Positions 26,194 through 34,195 of a stretch of DNA of 64,000 nucleotides are shown here, in pieces. Positions within the stretch are counted from its first letter, which is position 1, and each line of letters begins with the position of its first letter. This stretch comes from JAEYFP01 sp964566545 (GTDB lineage: Bacteria; Bacillota; Clostridia; Lachnospirales; Lachnospiraceae), in assembly GCA_964566545.1 (NCBI GenBank), contig CAZMIX010000003.1:1-64000 (forward strand), read 5' to 3'. The notes below the pieces were generated by a model. That model did not search any database. It saw only the letters and a list, made by a program, of their open reading frames with translations, and was not told the DNA's origin. The position numbers were made by a program, and so were the translations under genes.

Positions 26194-27024
26194 CTATTGT
26201 TTTTCAAACTGAATAATCGATTCCGTCACCAGCTTCTTAAACAGCGGTGCAGCCGCATTTGCTGCCTCCTGCACCTCTTCGTGTGTCAGCGGATTCTCCG
26301 AAAGCCCCGCCGCCAGATTACAGACACAGGAAATAGCACAGATGCGCATTCCCATATGATTAGCCACAATTGCCTCCACGACTGTGCTCATACCTACGGC
26401 ATCCACGGAAAGTCCTGACAAAAGCCGGATCTCAGCGGGCGATTCAAACGAAGGACCCGTCAGCTGCGCATAGACACCCTGTTTTATCGGAATATCCAGA
26501 TCGGAAGACGCTTTCAGAATTACATCCCGCAGTTTTTTATCATAAACAGTGCTCATGTCCGGAAATCTCGTTCCAAACTCGTCAATGTTCTGGCCAATCA
26601 GAGGATTGGGGGCAAACAAAGAAACGTGATCTGTGAGCAGCATGAAATCTCCGGCGCCAAAGCTTTGATTGATGCCTCCCGAGGCATTCGTCAGAAACAG
26701 GATCTCAGCTCCCATCAGTCTCATCAGCCTCGTCGGCAAAACAACGTCTGAAATCGGATAGCCCTCATAAAAATGGACTCTTCCCTGCATGCAGACAACC
26801 GGCACATCACCGACATAACCAAAAATAAACTGTCCTTTATGCCCAGGCACTGTCGATACCGGAAACCCCTCAATCTCATGATAAGGCAATGCTGCCTCAA
26901 CCCGGATCCCGTCCGCATAATCACCAAGTCCGGAGCCGAGCACAAGCGCGACTTTCGGAGTAAAATCCACCTTTGCTTTTACACTTTCATAGCATTTCAT
27001 CAATTTATCATATACTTCACTCAT
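26194..27024 (-). CDS. punA: Purine-nucleoside phosphorylase (trimeric type)
   Basis: A 276-residue phosphorolytic enzyme releasing guanine or hypoxanthine and (deoxy)ribose-1-phosphate. Visible blocks are LGSGLGDYAD (phosphate loop), GHKGQFIFG, GRVHFYEGY, LTNASGGIN and GMSTVVEAIVANHMGM. This is the eukaryote-like trimeric class (PunA/DeoD2 type), not the hexameric DeoD class. It is first gene of the salvage operon with its own promoter and an AGGAGG ribosome-binding site. Deoxyribose-1-phosphate made here would feed deoC after isomerisation. Confidence 0.95.
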   Translation of the reverse strand: MSEVYDKLMKCYESVKAKVDFTPKVALVLGSGLGDYADGIRVEAALPYHEIEGFPVSTVPGHKGQFIFGYVGDVPVVCMQGRVHFYEGYPISDVVLPTRLMRLMGAEILFLTNASGGINQSFGAGDFMLLTDHVSLFAPNPLIGQNIDEFGTRFPDMSTVYDKKLRDVILKASSDLDIPIKQGVYAQLTGPSFESPAEIRLLSGLSVDAVGMSTVVEAIVANHMGMRICAISCVCNLAAGLSENPLTHEEVQEAANAAAPLFKKLVTESIIQFEKQ

Positions 27025-27060
27025 GTTAGAAATCCTCCTGGTATTTTATCATCTTTCTCT

Positions 27061-27089
27061 ATTTTACCTTACCACAATTTTATCCGCAA
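27061..27089 (-). promoter_or_regulatory. Promoter of the nucleoside salvage operon
   Basis: On the minus strand there is TTGCGG (27084-27089), 17 bases, then TAAAAT (27061-27066), about 30 bases before the ribosome-binding site of punA. Confidence 0.5.
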
Positions 27090-27127
27090 CCCCTAATGTC
27101 TGCTTATGTTCCACTTTTTGGAGATTT

Positions 27128-28618
27128 TTAAATAATGATGCAAATCAATCCGCCCGTACTATCATTCACAACTTTTTGCATCGTTTCCTGTAATTTTACC
27201 TGACTTTCCTCATCAATCATTGCAATTTTACTTGTGATACCATCCTGCACTAACTGCTCGATACTTTTTCCGAAAATATTTGTATTCCAAATACCATTAT
27301 CGCCCGTCGATGTCTCTTTGATATAAGTAATCAAATCCTCCGCCTGCTCCTGTGTTCCGACAATCGGTGCGATTTCCGTTTCGATCGGCGCTTTGATCAG
27401 ATGTATGGACGGGCTTTCCGCCTTGATCTTTACGCCAAATTTGTTGCCGTGTCTAATGATTTCCGGCTCCTGCAATGAGATTTCACTCCGTTCGGGTGTC
27501 ACAACGCCATAACCTTTGAAACGTACGCTGTCAAGCGCATTCAAAACCTTCACATACTCTTTTTTCATGGAGGACAGTTCCTGCAAAATGCGCATCAGAC
27601 AATAGTCATTGTCCACGGACTCCCCGACGAGCTCACTGATCAGCTCGTAATAAAATGCATCGTCAATCGTAAAAAGCACCTGTACGACACCCGTAGATAA
27701 ATTGGTCTGATCCACCTTGCACTGCTTGATATAATCACTGTTCGCCTGCAGATCGCTGTCTATGACGTCACGCATCGTATAGACACCATTTAACAGTTCT
27801 TTCACACGCTCTACAATATCCAGCTTTACCGGATGCTCCTTTTCCAATAATTCTACCCATTTCGGCATATAAAATTCCATAACGGAAACGGGGAACTCGT
27901 AAAGAATATTGGAAAGGATGCTGAAAATATCCTCCTTTTTTAGCTGCTCACAGTTTACAGTCTGCGCATTAACCTGATAGATTCCTTCGATTTCCCGCGC
28001 TGTTCTTTGTGCCTCTTCACTGTAGGGTCTCGCACTGTTGACAAGAACGATAAACGGCTTGCCGATCCGTTTTAATTCGGTAATTGTCTTTTCTTCCGCC
28101 GATGCATAGTTTTCCTTTGGAATCTCGCCAAATGAACCATCTGTCACAATGACAATCCCAATGGTGGAATGATCGTTGATGACTTTGCGCGTGCCGATTT
28201 CCGCTGCCTGCGTAAACGGAATTTCATAGTCATGCCATGGTGTTTTGACCATGCGCTCGTTGTCCTCCTCCAAATGCCCGGCTGCTCCTTCCACCATATA
28301 ACCGACACAATCGATCATGCGTACTTTGACATCCACATTACCGTCCAAAGAAATGTTGACTGCCTCCTTCGGGATAAATTTGGGTTCTGTCGTCGTGATT
28401 GTCCTTCCACCCGCGCTCTGCGGAAGCTCATCCCTTGTCCTTGCAATTTCATATTCATCGTTCATGACAGGCAGCACAAGCAAATCCATAAAACGCTTAA
28501 TAAAGGTGGACTTGCCCGTTCTGACCGGACCGACAACCCCTATGTAGATTTCCCCGTTCGTTCTCTGCTGTATATCCTTGTACAAGTTGAATTCATGCTC
28601 TGCATTCATTTTTTCCAT
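27128..28618 (-). CDS. spoIVA: Stage IV sporulation protein A
   Basis: A 496-residue morphogenetic ATPase that polymerises on the forespore surface to form the base of the spore coat. The N-terminal P-loop is VVGPVRTGKSTF, followed by the TTEPKFIP and IDCVGYMVEGA switch-like motifs. The C-terminal ending in GGLICIII is the membrane-proximal tail. Length matches Bacillus SpoIVA (492). AAGGGGA precedes the ATG, and a sigma-E-like promoter lies directly upstream. This gene shows that the organism makes endospores. Confidence 0.97.
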   Translation of the reverse strand: MEKMNAEHEFNLYKDIQQRTNGEIYIGVVGPVRTGKSTFIKRFMDLLVLPVMNDEYEIARTRDELPQSAGGRTITTTEPKFIPKEAVNISLDGNVDVKVRMIDCVGYMVEGAAGHLEEDNERMVKTPWHDYEIPFTQAAEIGTRKVINDHSTIGIVIVTDGSFGEIPKENYASAEEKTITELKRIGKPFIVLVNSARPYSEEAQRTAREIEGIYQVNAQTVNCEQLKKEDIFSILSNILYEFPVSVMEFYMPKWVELLEKEHPVKLDIVERVKELLNGVYTMRDVIDSDLQANSDYIKQCKVDQTNLSTGVVQVLFTIDDAFYYELISELVGESVDNDYCLMRILQELSSMKKEYVKVLNALDSVRFKGYGVVTPERSEISLQEPEIIRHGNKFGVKIKAESPSIHLIKAPIETEIAPIVGTQEQAEDLITYIKETSTGDNGIWNTNIFGKSIEQLVQDGITSKIAMIDEESQVKLQETMQKVVNDSTGGLICIII

Positions 28619-28623
28619 AAAAA

Positions 28624-28661
28624 TTCCCCTTACCGGTTTGTAACATTATATGTAAGGGGAA
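28624..28661. repeat. Perfect 10-bp inverted repeat at the spoIVA start region
   Basis: TTCCCCTTAC (28624-28633) and GTAAGGGGAA (28652-28661) form a perfect inverted repeat with an 18-base spacer. One arm contains the spoIVA ribosome-binding site and the other lies inside the candidate promoter spacer. It could be an operator. If a transcript started further upstream, it could also be a hairpin hiding the ribosome-binding site. Confidence 0.6.
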
Positions 28662-28675
28662 AGGATGTTTATTAC
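28645..28675 (-). promoter_or_regulatory. Candidate sigma-E promoter of spoIVA
   Basis: On the minus strand, CATATAAT (28645-28652) matches the sigma-E -10 consensus CATAYAMT, with GTAATAAA (28668-28675) 15 bases upstream as a partial -35. The position, about 30 bases before the start codon, suits spoIVA, a known sigma-E gene in other endospore formers. Confidence 0.5.
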
Positions 28676-28721
28676 CTTTTATATGGAATTTTTATGGGTT
28701 GTCCGGCATTGGCAATTGGCA

Positions 28722-29780
28722 TCAGAAAAATTCAATCTTCTGAATTTTCTGCTCAATATTCAAAAACAGGTCTACCAATTGCGGATCAAAATGAGTGCCG
28801 CCCCACAACCGTACCCGGTTGATCGCCTCGCCATGCGTGAGCGGTTCCCCTCCGTCATTTTCATTTCTAAAATTATCATAGCTATTTACAATTGCAAGAA
28901 TTCGCGCCTCAATTGGGATACTATCTGTCATCAGCTTATCGGGGTAGCCCTTTCCGTCCCATCGTTCATGATGATTCCTGCATATATTGTACGCATAGGT
29001 TAAAAATGGGCTTTGCGGTACGACCCCCATAGCCTTTCTGATCGACTTGGCGCCAAACTCCGTATGTGCATAATGAAGCCGCTTTTCCTGAGGAGTTAGA
29101 TCAACCGCATCAATCAGACACCGATCCGGAATACAGATTTTCCCAATATCATGCAATTTGGCAGCAGGCATGATAAGGCGCGCATGGGAAGCAGAAACAC
29201 CAAACTGCTTTGCTCGGATAATTTCCTCCATGTACAGCCGCAGATAGCTCTCCACACGCTGTGAGTGTTCAAACAGCGATAAAGAACGGGTTTTCATTAA
29301 CCTTAAAAACATTTCTAAAACCGTTTGCTTTAGCTCCGCAGCATTTTGCGTCTTATTACGAAGAATCTCGATAAGCGCTTCATTGCCGCGTCTTAACTTA
29401 CGCTCGGCGTCCAGAATCTGGGCAATCATATCGATGCTCTCGCGCAGAAGCACCCCTGTGTAGGGCTTTTTGATATAATCAATCTTGCCTGTCAGCAGGC
29501 TCTCCTGCTTTAAATCGACATCACCACGCTCAGTCATAAGGAGAATTCTGATTCTCTTCAGCTTCGGATTGCCCTTCAGCTCCTTGAGCACAGGCAGACT
29601 TGTTTCCTCCGGCATATCCAAATCGAGCAAAACGATATGCGGTGGCTCCAGCATATTTTTTAATACTTCAAGCGCTCTTGCTTCCGATGTAATAGACAAT
29701 ACTTCATATTCATCCTCCAGCGCTTTTTTAGCTGTAGCAAGATTTAATAAATTATCATCGACAATCATCACCTTATACAT
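28722..29780 (-). CDS. Response regulator with HD-GYP domain (cyclic-di-GMP phosphodiesterase type)
   Basis: A 352-residue protein with a receiver domain (phosphorylated Asp53 in LLDLDMP), a helical linker at about residues 120-165 and an HD-GYP domain. Catalytic motifs are intact: His210-Asp211 in KLHDIGK and HHERWDGKGYP at 270-280. HD-GYP proteins hydrolyse cyclic-di-GMP. The start is the ATG at 29780, after GGAGAC. It is preceded on the same strand by the VWA/MoxR pair and followed by spoIVA. No histidine kinase is adjacent. Together with the GGDEF regulator at 17.5-18.8 kb it gives a maker and a breaker of the same messenger. Confidence 0.92.
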   Translation of the reverse strand: MYKVMIVDDNLLNLATAKKALEDEYEVLSITSEARALEVLKNMLEPPHIVLLDLDMPEETSLPVLKELKGNPKLKRIRILLMTERGDVDLKQESLLTGKIDYIKKPYTGVLLRESIDMIAQILDAERKLRRGNEALIEILRNKTQNAAELKQTVLEMFLRLMKTRSLSLFEHSQRVESYLRLYMEEIIRAKQFGVSASHARLIMPAAKLHDIGKICIPDRCLIDAVDLTPQEKRLHYAHTEFGAKSIRKAMGVVPQSPFLTYAYNICRNHHERWDGKGYPDKLMTDSIPIEARILAIVNSYDNFRNENDGGEPLTHGEAINRVRLWGGTHFDPQLVDLFLNIEQKIQKIEFF

Positions 29781-29844
29781 AACCGTCTCCATTCTAAGTC
29801 ATTTGTACTGCCTGTTATCGAATAACAATCGTTCGGCACAATGC

Positions 29845-31053
29845 CTATTTAGCCATCATCAGATATTTCATTCCTTCCTTCAGTCCCTCGACCGTCAAAC
29901 GGTACATCTGGAAAATACCCTTAACCACAGTTTCTGCCTCTCTCCAGGGGGCATGTCCTTGAGCCATCTTCGGATTCAGCCATATAATCCTTTTAAAGTG
30001 CCGTTTCATGAGTTGCAGCCATTCAAGGCCTGATAATCCGTCATTAGGACCCCTATAATTGCCCGTTGCAGAATACAGCTCTTCGGGCGCCATCGCCGCA
30101 TCTCCGACGATGATGACCTTATAGTCTTCATCTAGATTTTTGAATAGCCATTCCGTCTCAATCCAATCGCCATTCTCACATTCCGGCGTGTGATATAGTC
30201 TGGAATAAATACAATTATGAAAATAGTATGTCTTTACATCCTTAAAATGATTGGATTTATTCACTGACTGAAACAACTCATTCAGTAAACTGCTGTATGG
30301 AATCATCGTCCCTCCGGAATCCATTAAAAGCAGCAGTTTTACCGTATTCTTACGCGGACGGTCAAATACAATCTGCAGACAACCGCCGTTATTGCATGTT
30401 TTATCTACAGTCCCATAGATGTCCAGCTCAGTCTTAGGAATATCGAGTCTTGAAGAAAACTGACGCAGCTTTTTTAAGGCGACCTGAAACTGTCTGTTAT
30501 CAAGCACACGATCATTTCTAAAGTCCCGGAATTTTCTCTCACCGATTACCTGAAATGCGGACTGGTAACCGGTATAGCCGCCGATTCGGACACCGCCCAT
30601 GTGTCCGCCAAGATTGCCAAACGAGGAATTGCCCGTCGTGCCAATCCACTGATTGCCGCCGTTATGCTCCATCTCCTGCTCCTTCTGGCGTTCTCTGAAT
30701 CTCTCCAGAATCTCCTCCTTGTCAAGCGGACTGGCTTCTCCTTCAATCACGCGTCTATCAAGCTCCGGTTCCCTGCTTAACTCTGTCATCTCCGGCTTGT
30801 CAAGCCATCGCTTCATCTGCTCGGAAATATCATCATAGGTTTCGTGGATGCCCATAAAATACTCATTAAAAATCATATCAAATTGATCAAAATCCGTTTC
30901 TGTTTTCACAAGGATCATGCGGGCAATATAATAAAATTCAGTAATGCTTGAGCGGCACAGCCCCCGATCCATTGCCTCCACAAGAGAAAGCCATTCACCG
31001 AGCGATACTTCCATTCCTTTTTCCCGAAGAAAATAAAAAAAATCAGTAAACAT
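29845..31053 (-). CDS. VWA-domain protein (CoxE-like)
   Basis: A 402-residue cytoplasmic protein with a C-terminal von Willebrand factor A-like domain (about residues 235-390). The metal-site motif is DSGGT (245-249) instead of the classical DxSxS. Variants of this kind are seen in VWA proteins that partner MoxR ATPases. The N-terminal half is charged, with a glycine-rich segment at 131-163. It is 14 bases downstream of the MoxR ATPase gene. MoxR/VWA pairs act as chaperones or metal-insertion machines, but the client is unknown here. An AGGTGG ribosome-binding site is present. Confidence 0.88.
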   Translation of the reverse strand: MFTDFFYFLREKGMEVSLGEWLSLVEAMDRGLCRSSITEFYYIARMILVKTETDFDQFDMIFNEYFMGIHETYDDISEQMKRWLDKPEMTELSREPELDRRVIEGEASPLDKEEILERFRERQKEQEMEHNGGNQWIGTTGNSSFGNLGGHMGGVRIGGYTGYQSAFQVIGERKFRDFRNDRVLDNRQFQVALKKLRQFSSRLDIPKTELDIYGTVDKTCNNGGCLQIVFDRPRKNTVKLLLLMDSGGTMIPYSSLLNELFQSVNKSNHFKDVKTYYFHNCIYSRLYHTPECENGDWIETEWLFKNLDEDYKVIIVGDAAMAPEELYSATGNYRGPNDGLSGLEWLQLMKRHFKRIIWLNPKMAQGHAPWREAETVVKGIFQMYRLTVEGLKEGMKYLMMAK

Positions 31054-31067
31054 CTTTCCACCTGCTT

Positions 31068-31886
31068 TTATACATGATGCAGCACCGCATCCAAATCCTC
31101 ATCTTTTTTGATGACGGTTCCGATAAACGGCAGCTCTTTTTTTATTTGATCGGCTGGGATCCCGCCAAGCTGCAATACCCGTATCCAGTCAATCAGCTCC
31201 GAGGTGCTCGGCTTTTTCTTAATCTCCCGCATCCCACGAATCTCATAGAATACCTCAATCGCGTTTTGAAGCAGATGCTCTTCGACATGATCAAAATGTG
31301 TCGTGACAATTTCCAGCATAAGTTCCTTATTGGGAAATGCAATATAATGAAAAATACATCTTCTTAGAAACGCATCCGGCAGTTCCTTTTCCGCATTGGA
31401 AGTAATGATCACGATCGGACGTTTCTGCGCTGCAATGGTCTCTTTTGTCTCATGAATATAAAATTCCATTTGGTCAAGCTCCCAAAGCAGGTCATTGGGA
31501 AATTCCAAATCAGCTTTGTCAATCTCGTCAATAAGAAGCACAACCTGATCTTCGGAAGAAAATGCCTCTCCAAGCTTTCCAAGTTTGATATATCTTGCGA
31601 TATTATCGACTCCCTCCTCTCCGAACTGCCCGTCATAAAGGCGTTGTATCGTGTCGTATACGTATAGCCCATCCTGCGCCTTTGTTGTCGATTTGATATT
31701 CCAAATGAGCATCCGCATCCCGAGCGATTCCGCGATCGCATTGGCTAACATCGTCTTTCCGGTACCCGGTTCTCCCTTAATCAGGAGCGGCTTTTCAAGA
31801 ATCCTTGCCACATTAACCGCCGACATGAGCTCTTCTGAGGCAACATAGGTCCCGGTACTTTTAAATCCGTTTTTGTCGATATCCAT
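31068..31886 (-). CDS. MoxR-family AAA+ ATPase
   Basis: A 272-residue AAA+ ATPase. Walker A is GEPGTGKTML, Walker B is LLIDEIDKAD, sensor 1 is in IITSNAEKELPDAFLRRC, and the arginine finger lies in the same block. MoxR ATPases work with VWA proteins, and the next gene is one. The ribosome-binding site is weak. A promoter lies upstream, sharing an inverted repeat with the divergent metF. A role in assembling a metalloenzyme or membrane complex is plausible but unproven. Confidence 0.92.
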   Translation of the reverse strand: MDIDKNGFKSTGTYVASEELMSAVNVARILEKPLLIKGEPGTGKTMLANAIAESLGMRMLIWNIKSTTKAQDGLYVYDTIQRLYDGQFGEEGVDNIARYIKLGKLGEAFSSEDQVVLLIDEIDKADLEFPNDLLWELDQMEFYIHETKETIAAQKRPIVIITSNAEKELPDAFLRRCIFHYIAFPNKELMLEIVTTHFDHVEEHLLQNAIEVFYEIRGMREIKKKPSTSELIDWIRVLQLGGIPADQIKKELPFIGTVIKKDEDLDAVLHHV

Positions 31887-31922
31887 TATTTATCATCAGT
31901 GCTTACTTTTTGCACTGCCTCC

Positions 31923-31951
31923 GTTATAGAATTGATTTTAGCGTTTTGCCA
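31923..31951 (-). promoter_or_regulatory. Candidate promoter of the moxR operon
   Basis: On the minus strand there is TGGCAA (31946-31951), 17 bases, then TATAAC (31923-31928). Its -35 overlaps the left arm of the inverted repeat at 31941-31970. Confidence 0.4.
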
Positions 31952-31970
31952 CATATTGCTTGCAAAACGC
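31941..31970. repeat. 9-bp inverted repeat between divergent metF and moxR
   Basis: GCGTTTTGC (31941-31949) and GCAAAACGC (31962-31970) are perfect arms with 12 bases between. Each arm overlaps the -35 of one of the two divergent promoters, as expected of an operator for a shared regulator. Confidence 0.6.
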
Positions 31971-31989
31971 CTTAACCATATGTTACGAT
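31960..31989 (+). promoter_or_regulatory. Candidate promoter of metF
   Basis: TTGCAA (31960-31965), 18 bases, TACGAT (31984-31989). The -35 overlaps the right arm of the inverted repeat. Confidence 0.4.
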
Positions 31990-32029
31990 ATTCCCGTATG
32001 AAAATCAAGATCATAATAGGGGTGTTCCC

Positions 32030-32890
32030 ATGATAAAACAATACTACCAAAATAAAAGACCGTTACTTTCCTTTGAGGTTTTCCCTCCAAAGAAGGATGA
32101 CGATTTTTCGGCCGTTTATAGCACACTCGATGAATTGAAGGCACTTTCGCCCGACTTTATCAGTGTTACATTCGGCGCAGGCGGCAGCAATTCCAAAAAA
32201 ACTGTGGAGGTCGCTTCCTATATTCAAAATAGGTGCAAAATTGAAGCGCTCTTACATATGACTTGTGTCGGCTATAAGCGTGCGGATCTGGAAGAAGCGC
32301 TTTTGCTTCTCAAGGAAAGCGGCTTGCACAACCTGCTCGCACTACGCGGTGACCGTCCGCAGCTCATGACAGACGAGCAATACGAAGGCCGTGACTTTCT
32401 CTACGCAAATGAAATGATTGCCTTTATCCGCAAGCATTACACCGATGAGCTTTGCATCGGCGCTGCCTGCTATCCGGAAAAGCATTTCGAAGCAGAAACG
32501 ATGGATTCTGATTTGCGAATGCTCTATCAAAAAATGGGAGCAGGTGCGGATTTTCTGATTACTCAGATGTTTTTTGACAATCACCTCTTTTACGGCTTTC
32601 GCGAAAAAGTGCGGAAGATGGGGATTTCTGTTCCGATTTCAACCGGTATTATGCCGATCACGAGTGCGAGCCAGCTTGGCCGCTCCGTTTCCTTGTCCGG
32701 CTCATCCGTACCCAAAAAGCTGACAGATCTCATTGCTAAATACGGTGAGTCTCAGGCCGACATGCGCAAGGCCGGCATCGAATATGCGGTCAGACAAATT
32801 CAGGACCTAAGAAACAATGGTGTAGACGGCATCCATCTATATACGATGAACAAAGCCGCTACGGCGAAAGAAATCCTTGCAATGCTGTAA
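32030..32890 (+). CDS. metF: Methylenetetrahydrofolate reductase
   Basis: A 286-residue flavoprotein of the MetF TIM-barrel family that reduces 5,10-methylene-THF to 5-methyl-THF. The N-terminal SFEVFPPKKDD is the family signature, with the catalytic Glu. FVSVTFGAGGS-like (FISVTFGAGGS), LALRGDRP and DFLITQMFFD blocks follow. The product feeds methionine synthesis or, in acetogens, the methyl branch. No acetogen genes are adjacent. An AGGGGTG ribosome-binding site is present. It is divergent from moxR and convergent with the CofE-family gene. Confidence 0.95.
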   Translation: MIKQYYQNKRPLLSFEVFPPKKDDDFSAVYSTLDELKALSPDFISVTFGAGGSNSKKTVEVASYIQNRCKIEALLHMTCVGYKRADLEEALLLLKESGLHNLLALRGDRPQLMTDEQYEGRDFLYANEMIAFIRKHYTDELCIGAACYPEKHFEAETMDSDLRMLYQKMGAGADFLITQMFFDNHLFYGFREKVRKMGISVPISTGIMPITSASQLGRSVSLSGSSVPKKLTDLIAKYGESQADMRKAGIEYAVRQIQDLRNNGVDGIHLYTMNKAATAKEILAML

Positions 32891-32910
32891 TTGTACAATG
32901 ATAAAAATAT

Positions 32911-32951
32911 AGAAGTGCGGGAAAATCATTTTGAATACTTCCCACACTTCT
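32911..32951. terminator. Bidirectional terminator between metF and the CofE-family gene
   Basis: AGAAGTGCGGGAA and TTCCCACACTTCT pair around a 14-base loop. A-rich sequence precedes it and T-rich sequence follows, so it can act for both convergent genes. Confidence 0.75.
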
Positions 32952-32955
32952 TTAT

Positions 32956-34146
32956 TTAGCTTACGTAGTTATCAAAATATCCCTGTACCAAAATGATCGG
33001 TGTACCCTTGTCGCCGGAACCGCTCGTCAAGTCGCAGAGCGAGCCGATTAAATCCGTCAGTCTTCTAGGTGTCGTGCCCTGAGAGGCCATGTCTCCCACA
33101 AGGTCATCCTTTTTCTCTTTAATACGTACGGAAATCGCATTTTTCAACGCTTCACCGGACAAATCCTTAAAATCGTTATCGGCCAAATATTTTAATTTTA
33201 CTTCATTTGGCGTGCCGTCCAGACCCGGCGTGCTTGCAGGCGATACACATGGATCCGCCAGCTCCCATATCTTCCCTATCGGATCCTTAAACGCGCCGTC
33301 TCCGTAAACCATAACCTCCACATGCTTTCCGGTACGTTCAAGAAATTCCTTCTGAATATCCAGCACAAGATCTGTGCTGTCCTTCGGAAACAACTTAATC
33401 TTATCTTCTGTCGATTTATTTGAGCCCAGCAGACCATATTGCTCATTGTATCCGCTTCCGTCAACGGCACTCGTTAAAATATCGTCCATACCGCAGACGA
33501 TTTGTGCTCCTGCCGCCTTTAAAAGCCGCTTAGTACGTTGGCGCGTATGGATATCACAATTTAAGATCCTTTTTGTATAGGTAAGCATCTTGCGCGGATC
33601 ATTTGCAAAAACAACTTCCGCCTCTGCCCCCGCTTCTCTTATAATACTACTGTAATATTCGACATAATCTACGCCGGTAAACTGATGCTTGTTTTCTCCG
33701 AACAACTCCCGATATTTATCCAGTGTAAGCAGATCGCTGTAAGGATTAATCCCCGCTTCGTCGAGTTGGTCGATGGACACAAGCTCATTTCCAACCTCAT
33801 CGCTCGGATAGCTTAGCATGAGCACTACTTTTTTCGCACCCATTGCGATCCCCTTTAAGCAGACAGCAAAACGGTTTCTTGACAATATAGGAAAAATAAC
33901 ACCAATCGTTTCACCGCCAAGCTTTCTTTTTACATCCTTCGCAATCTGTTCAACAGAAGCATAGTTGCCCTGCGCACGCGCGACGACAGACTCCGTCACT
34001 GCAATGACGTCCCTGTCGCGAATCTCAAAACCTTCGCTCTTTGCAGCCTCTAAAACACTGTCAGACACAATTGATACGAGGTCATCTCCCTGCCTGATAA
34101 TCGGACAGCGAATTCCTCTTGATATGGTTCCTACTTTTCTTTCCAT
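32956..34146 (-). CDS. Coenzyme F420-0:L-glutamate ligase (CofE) family protein
   Basis: A 396-residue protein of the CofE family, which in F420-makers adds glutamate to F420-0 using GTP. Visible features are the ITESVVARAQG-type segment (IAVTESVVARAQGNY) near residue 50 and the YGDGAFKDPIGKIWELADP block, which carries acidic metal-binding residues. It is longer than archaeal CofE (about 250). No other F420 gene is present in the window and this kind of bacterium is not known to make F420, so the true substrate is open. It lies 49 bases after gpsA on the same strand, with AAGAGGG before its ATG. Confidence 0.8.
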   Translation of the reverse strand: MERKVGTISRGIRCPIIRQGDDLVSIVSDSVLEAAKSEGFEIRDRDVIAVTESVVARAQGNYASVEQIAKDVKRKLGGETIGVIFPILSRNRFAVCLKGIAMGAKKVVLMLSYPSDEVGNELVSIDQLDEAGINPYSDLLTLDKYRELFGENKHQFTGVDYVEYYSSIIREAGAEAEVVFANDPRKMLTYTKRILNCDIHTRQRTKRLLKAAGAQIVCGMDDILTSAVDGSGYNEQYGLLGSNKSTEDKIKLFPKDSTDLVLDIQKEFLERTGKHVEVMVYGDGAFKDPIGKIWELADPCVSPASTPGLDGTPNEVKLKYLADNDFKDLSGEALKNAISVRIKEKKDDLVGDMASQGTTPRRLTDLIGSLCDLTSGSGDKGTPIILVQGYFDNYVS

Positions 34147-34195
34147 TTTGTTCCCTCTTTCGTTTAAACCGGCCGCAGCCGTTTTTATTTTCCGT

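Noticed and set aside
28624..28661. Certain mRNA hairpin hiding the spoIVA ribosome-binding site
   Set aside because: If the sigma-E-like promoter is right, transcription starts between the arms and the mRNA lacks one arm. It is kept only as a DNA repeat and a possibility for read-through mRNA.
32956..34146. Evidence that the organism makes coenzyme F420
   Set aside because: One CofE-family gene is not enough. No other F420 gene is in the window and the family is broader than F420 synthesis.
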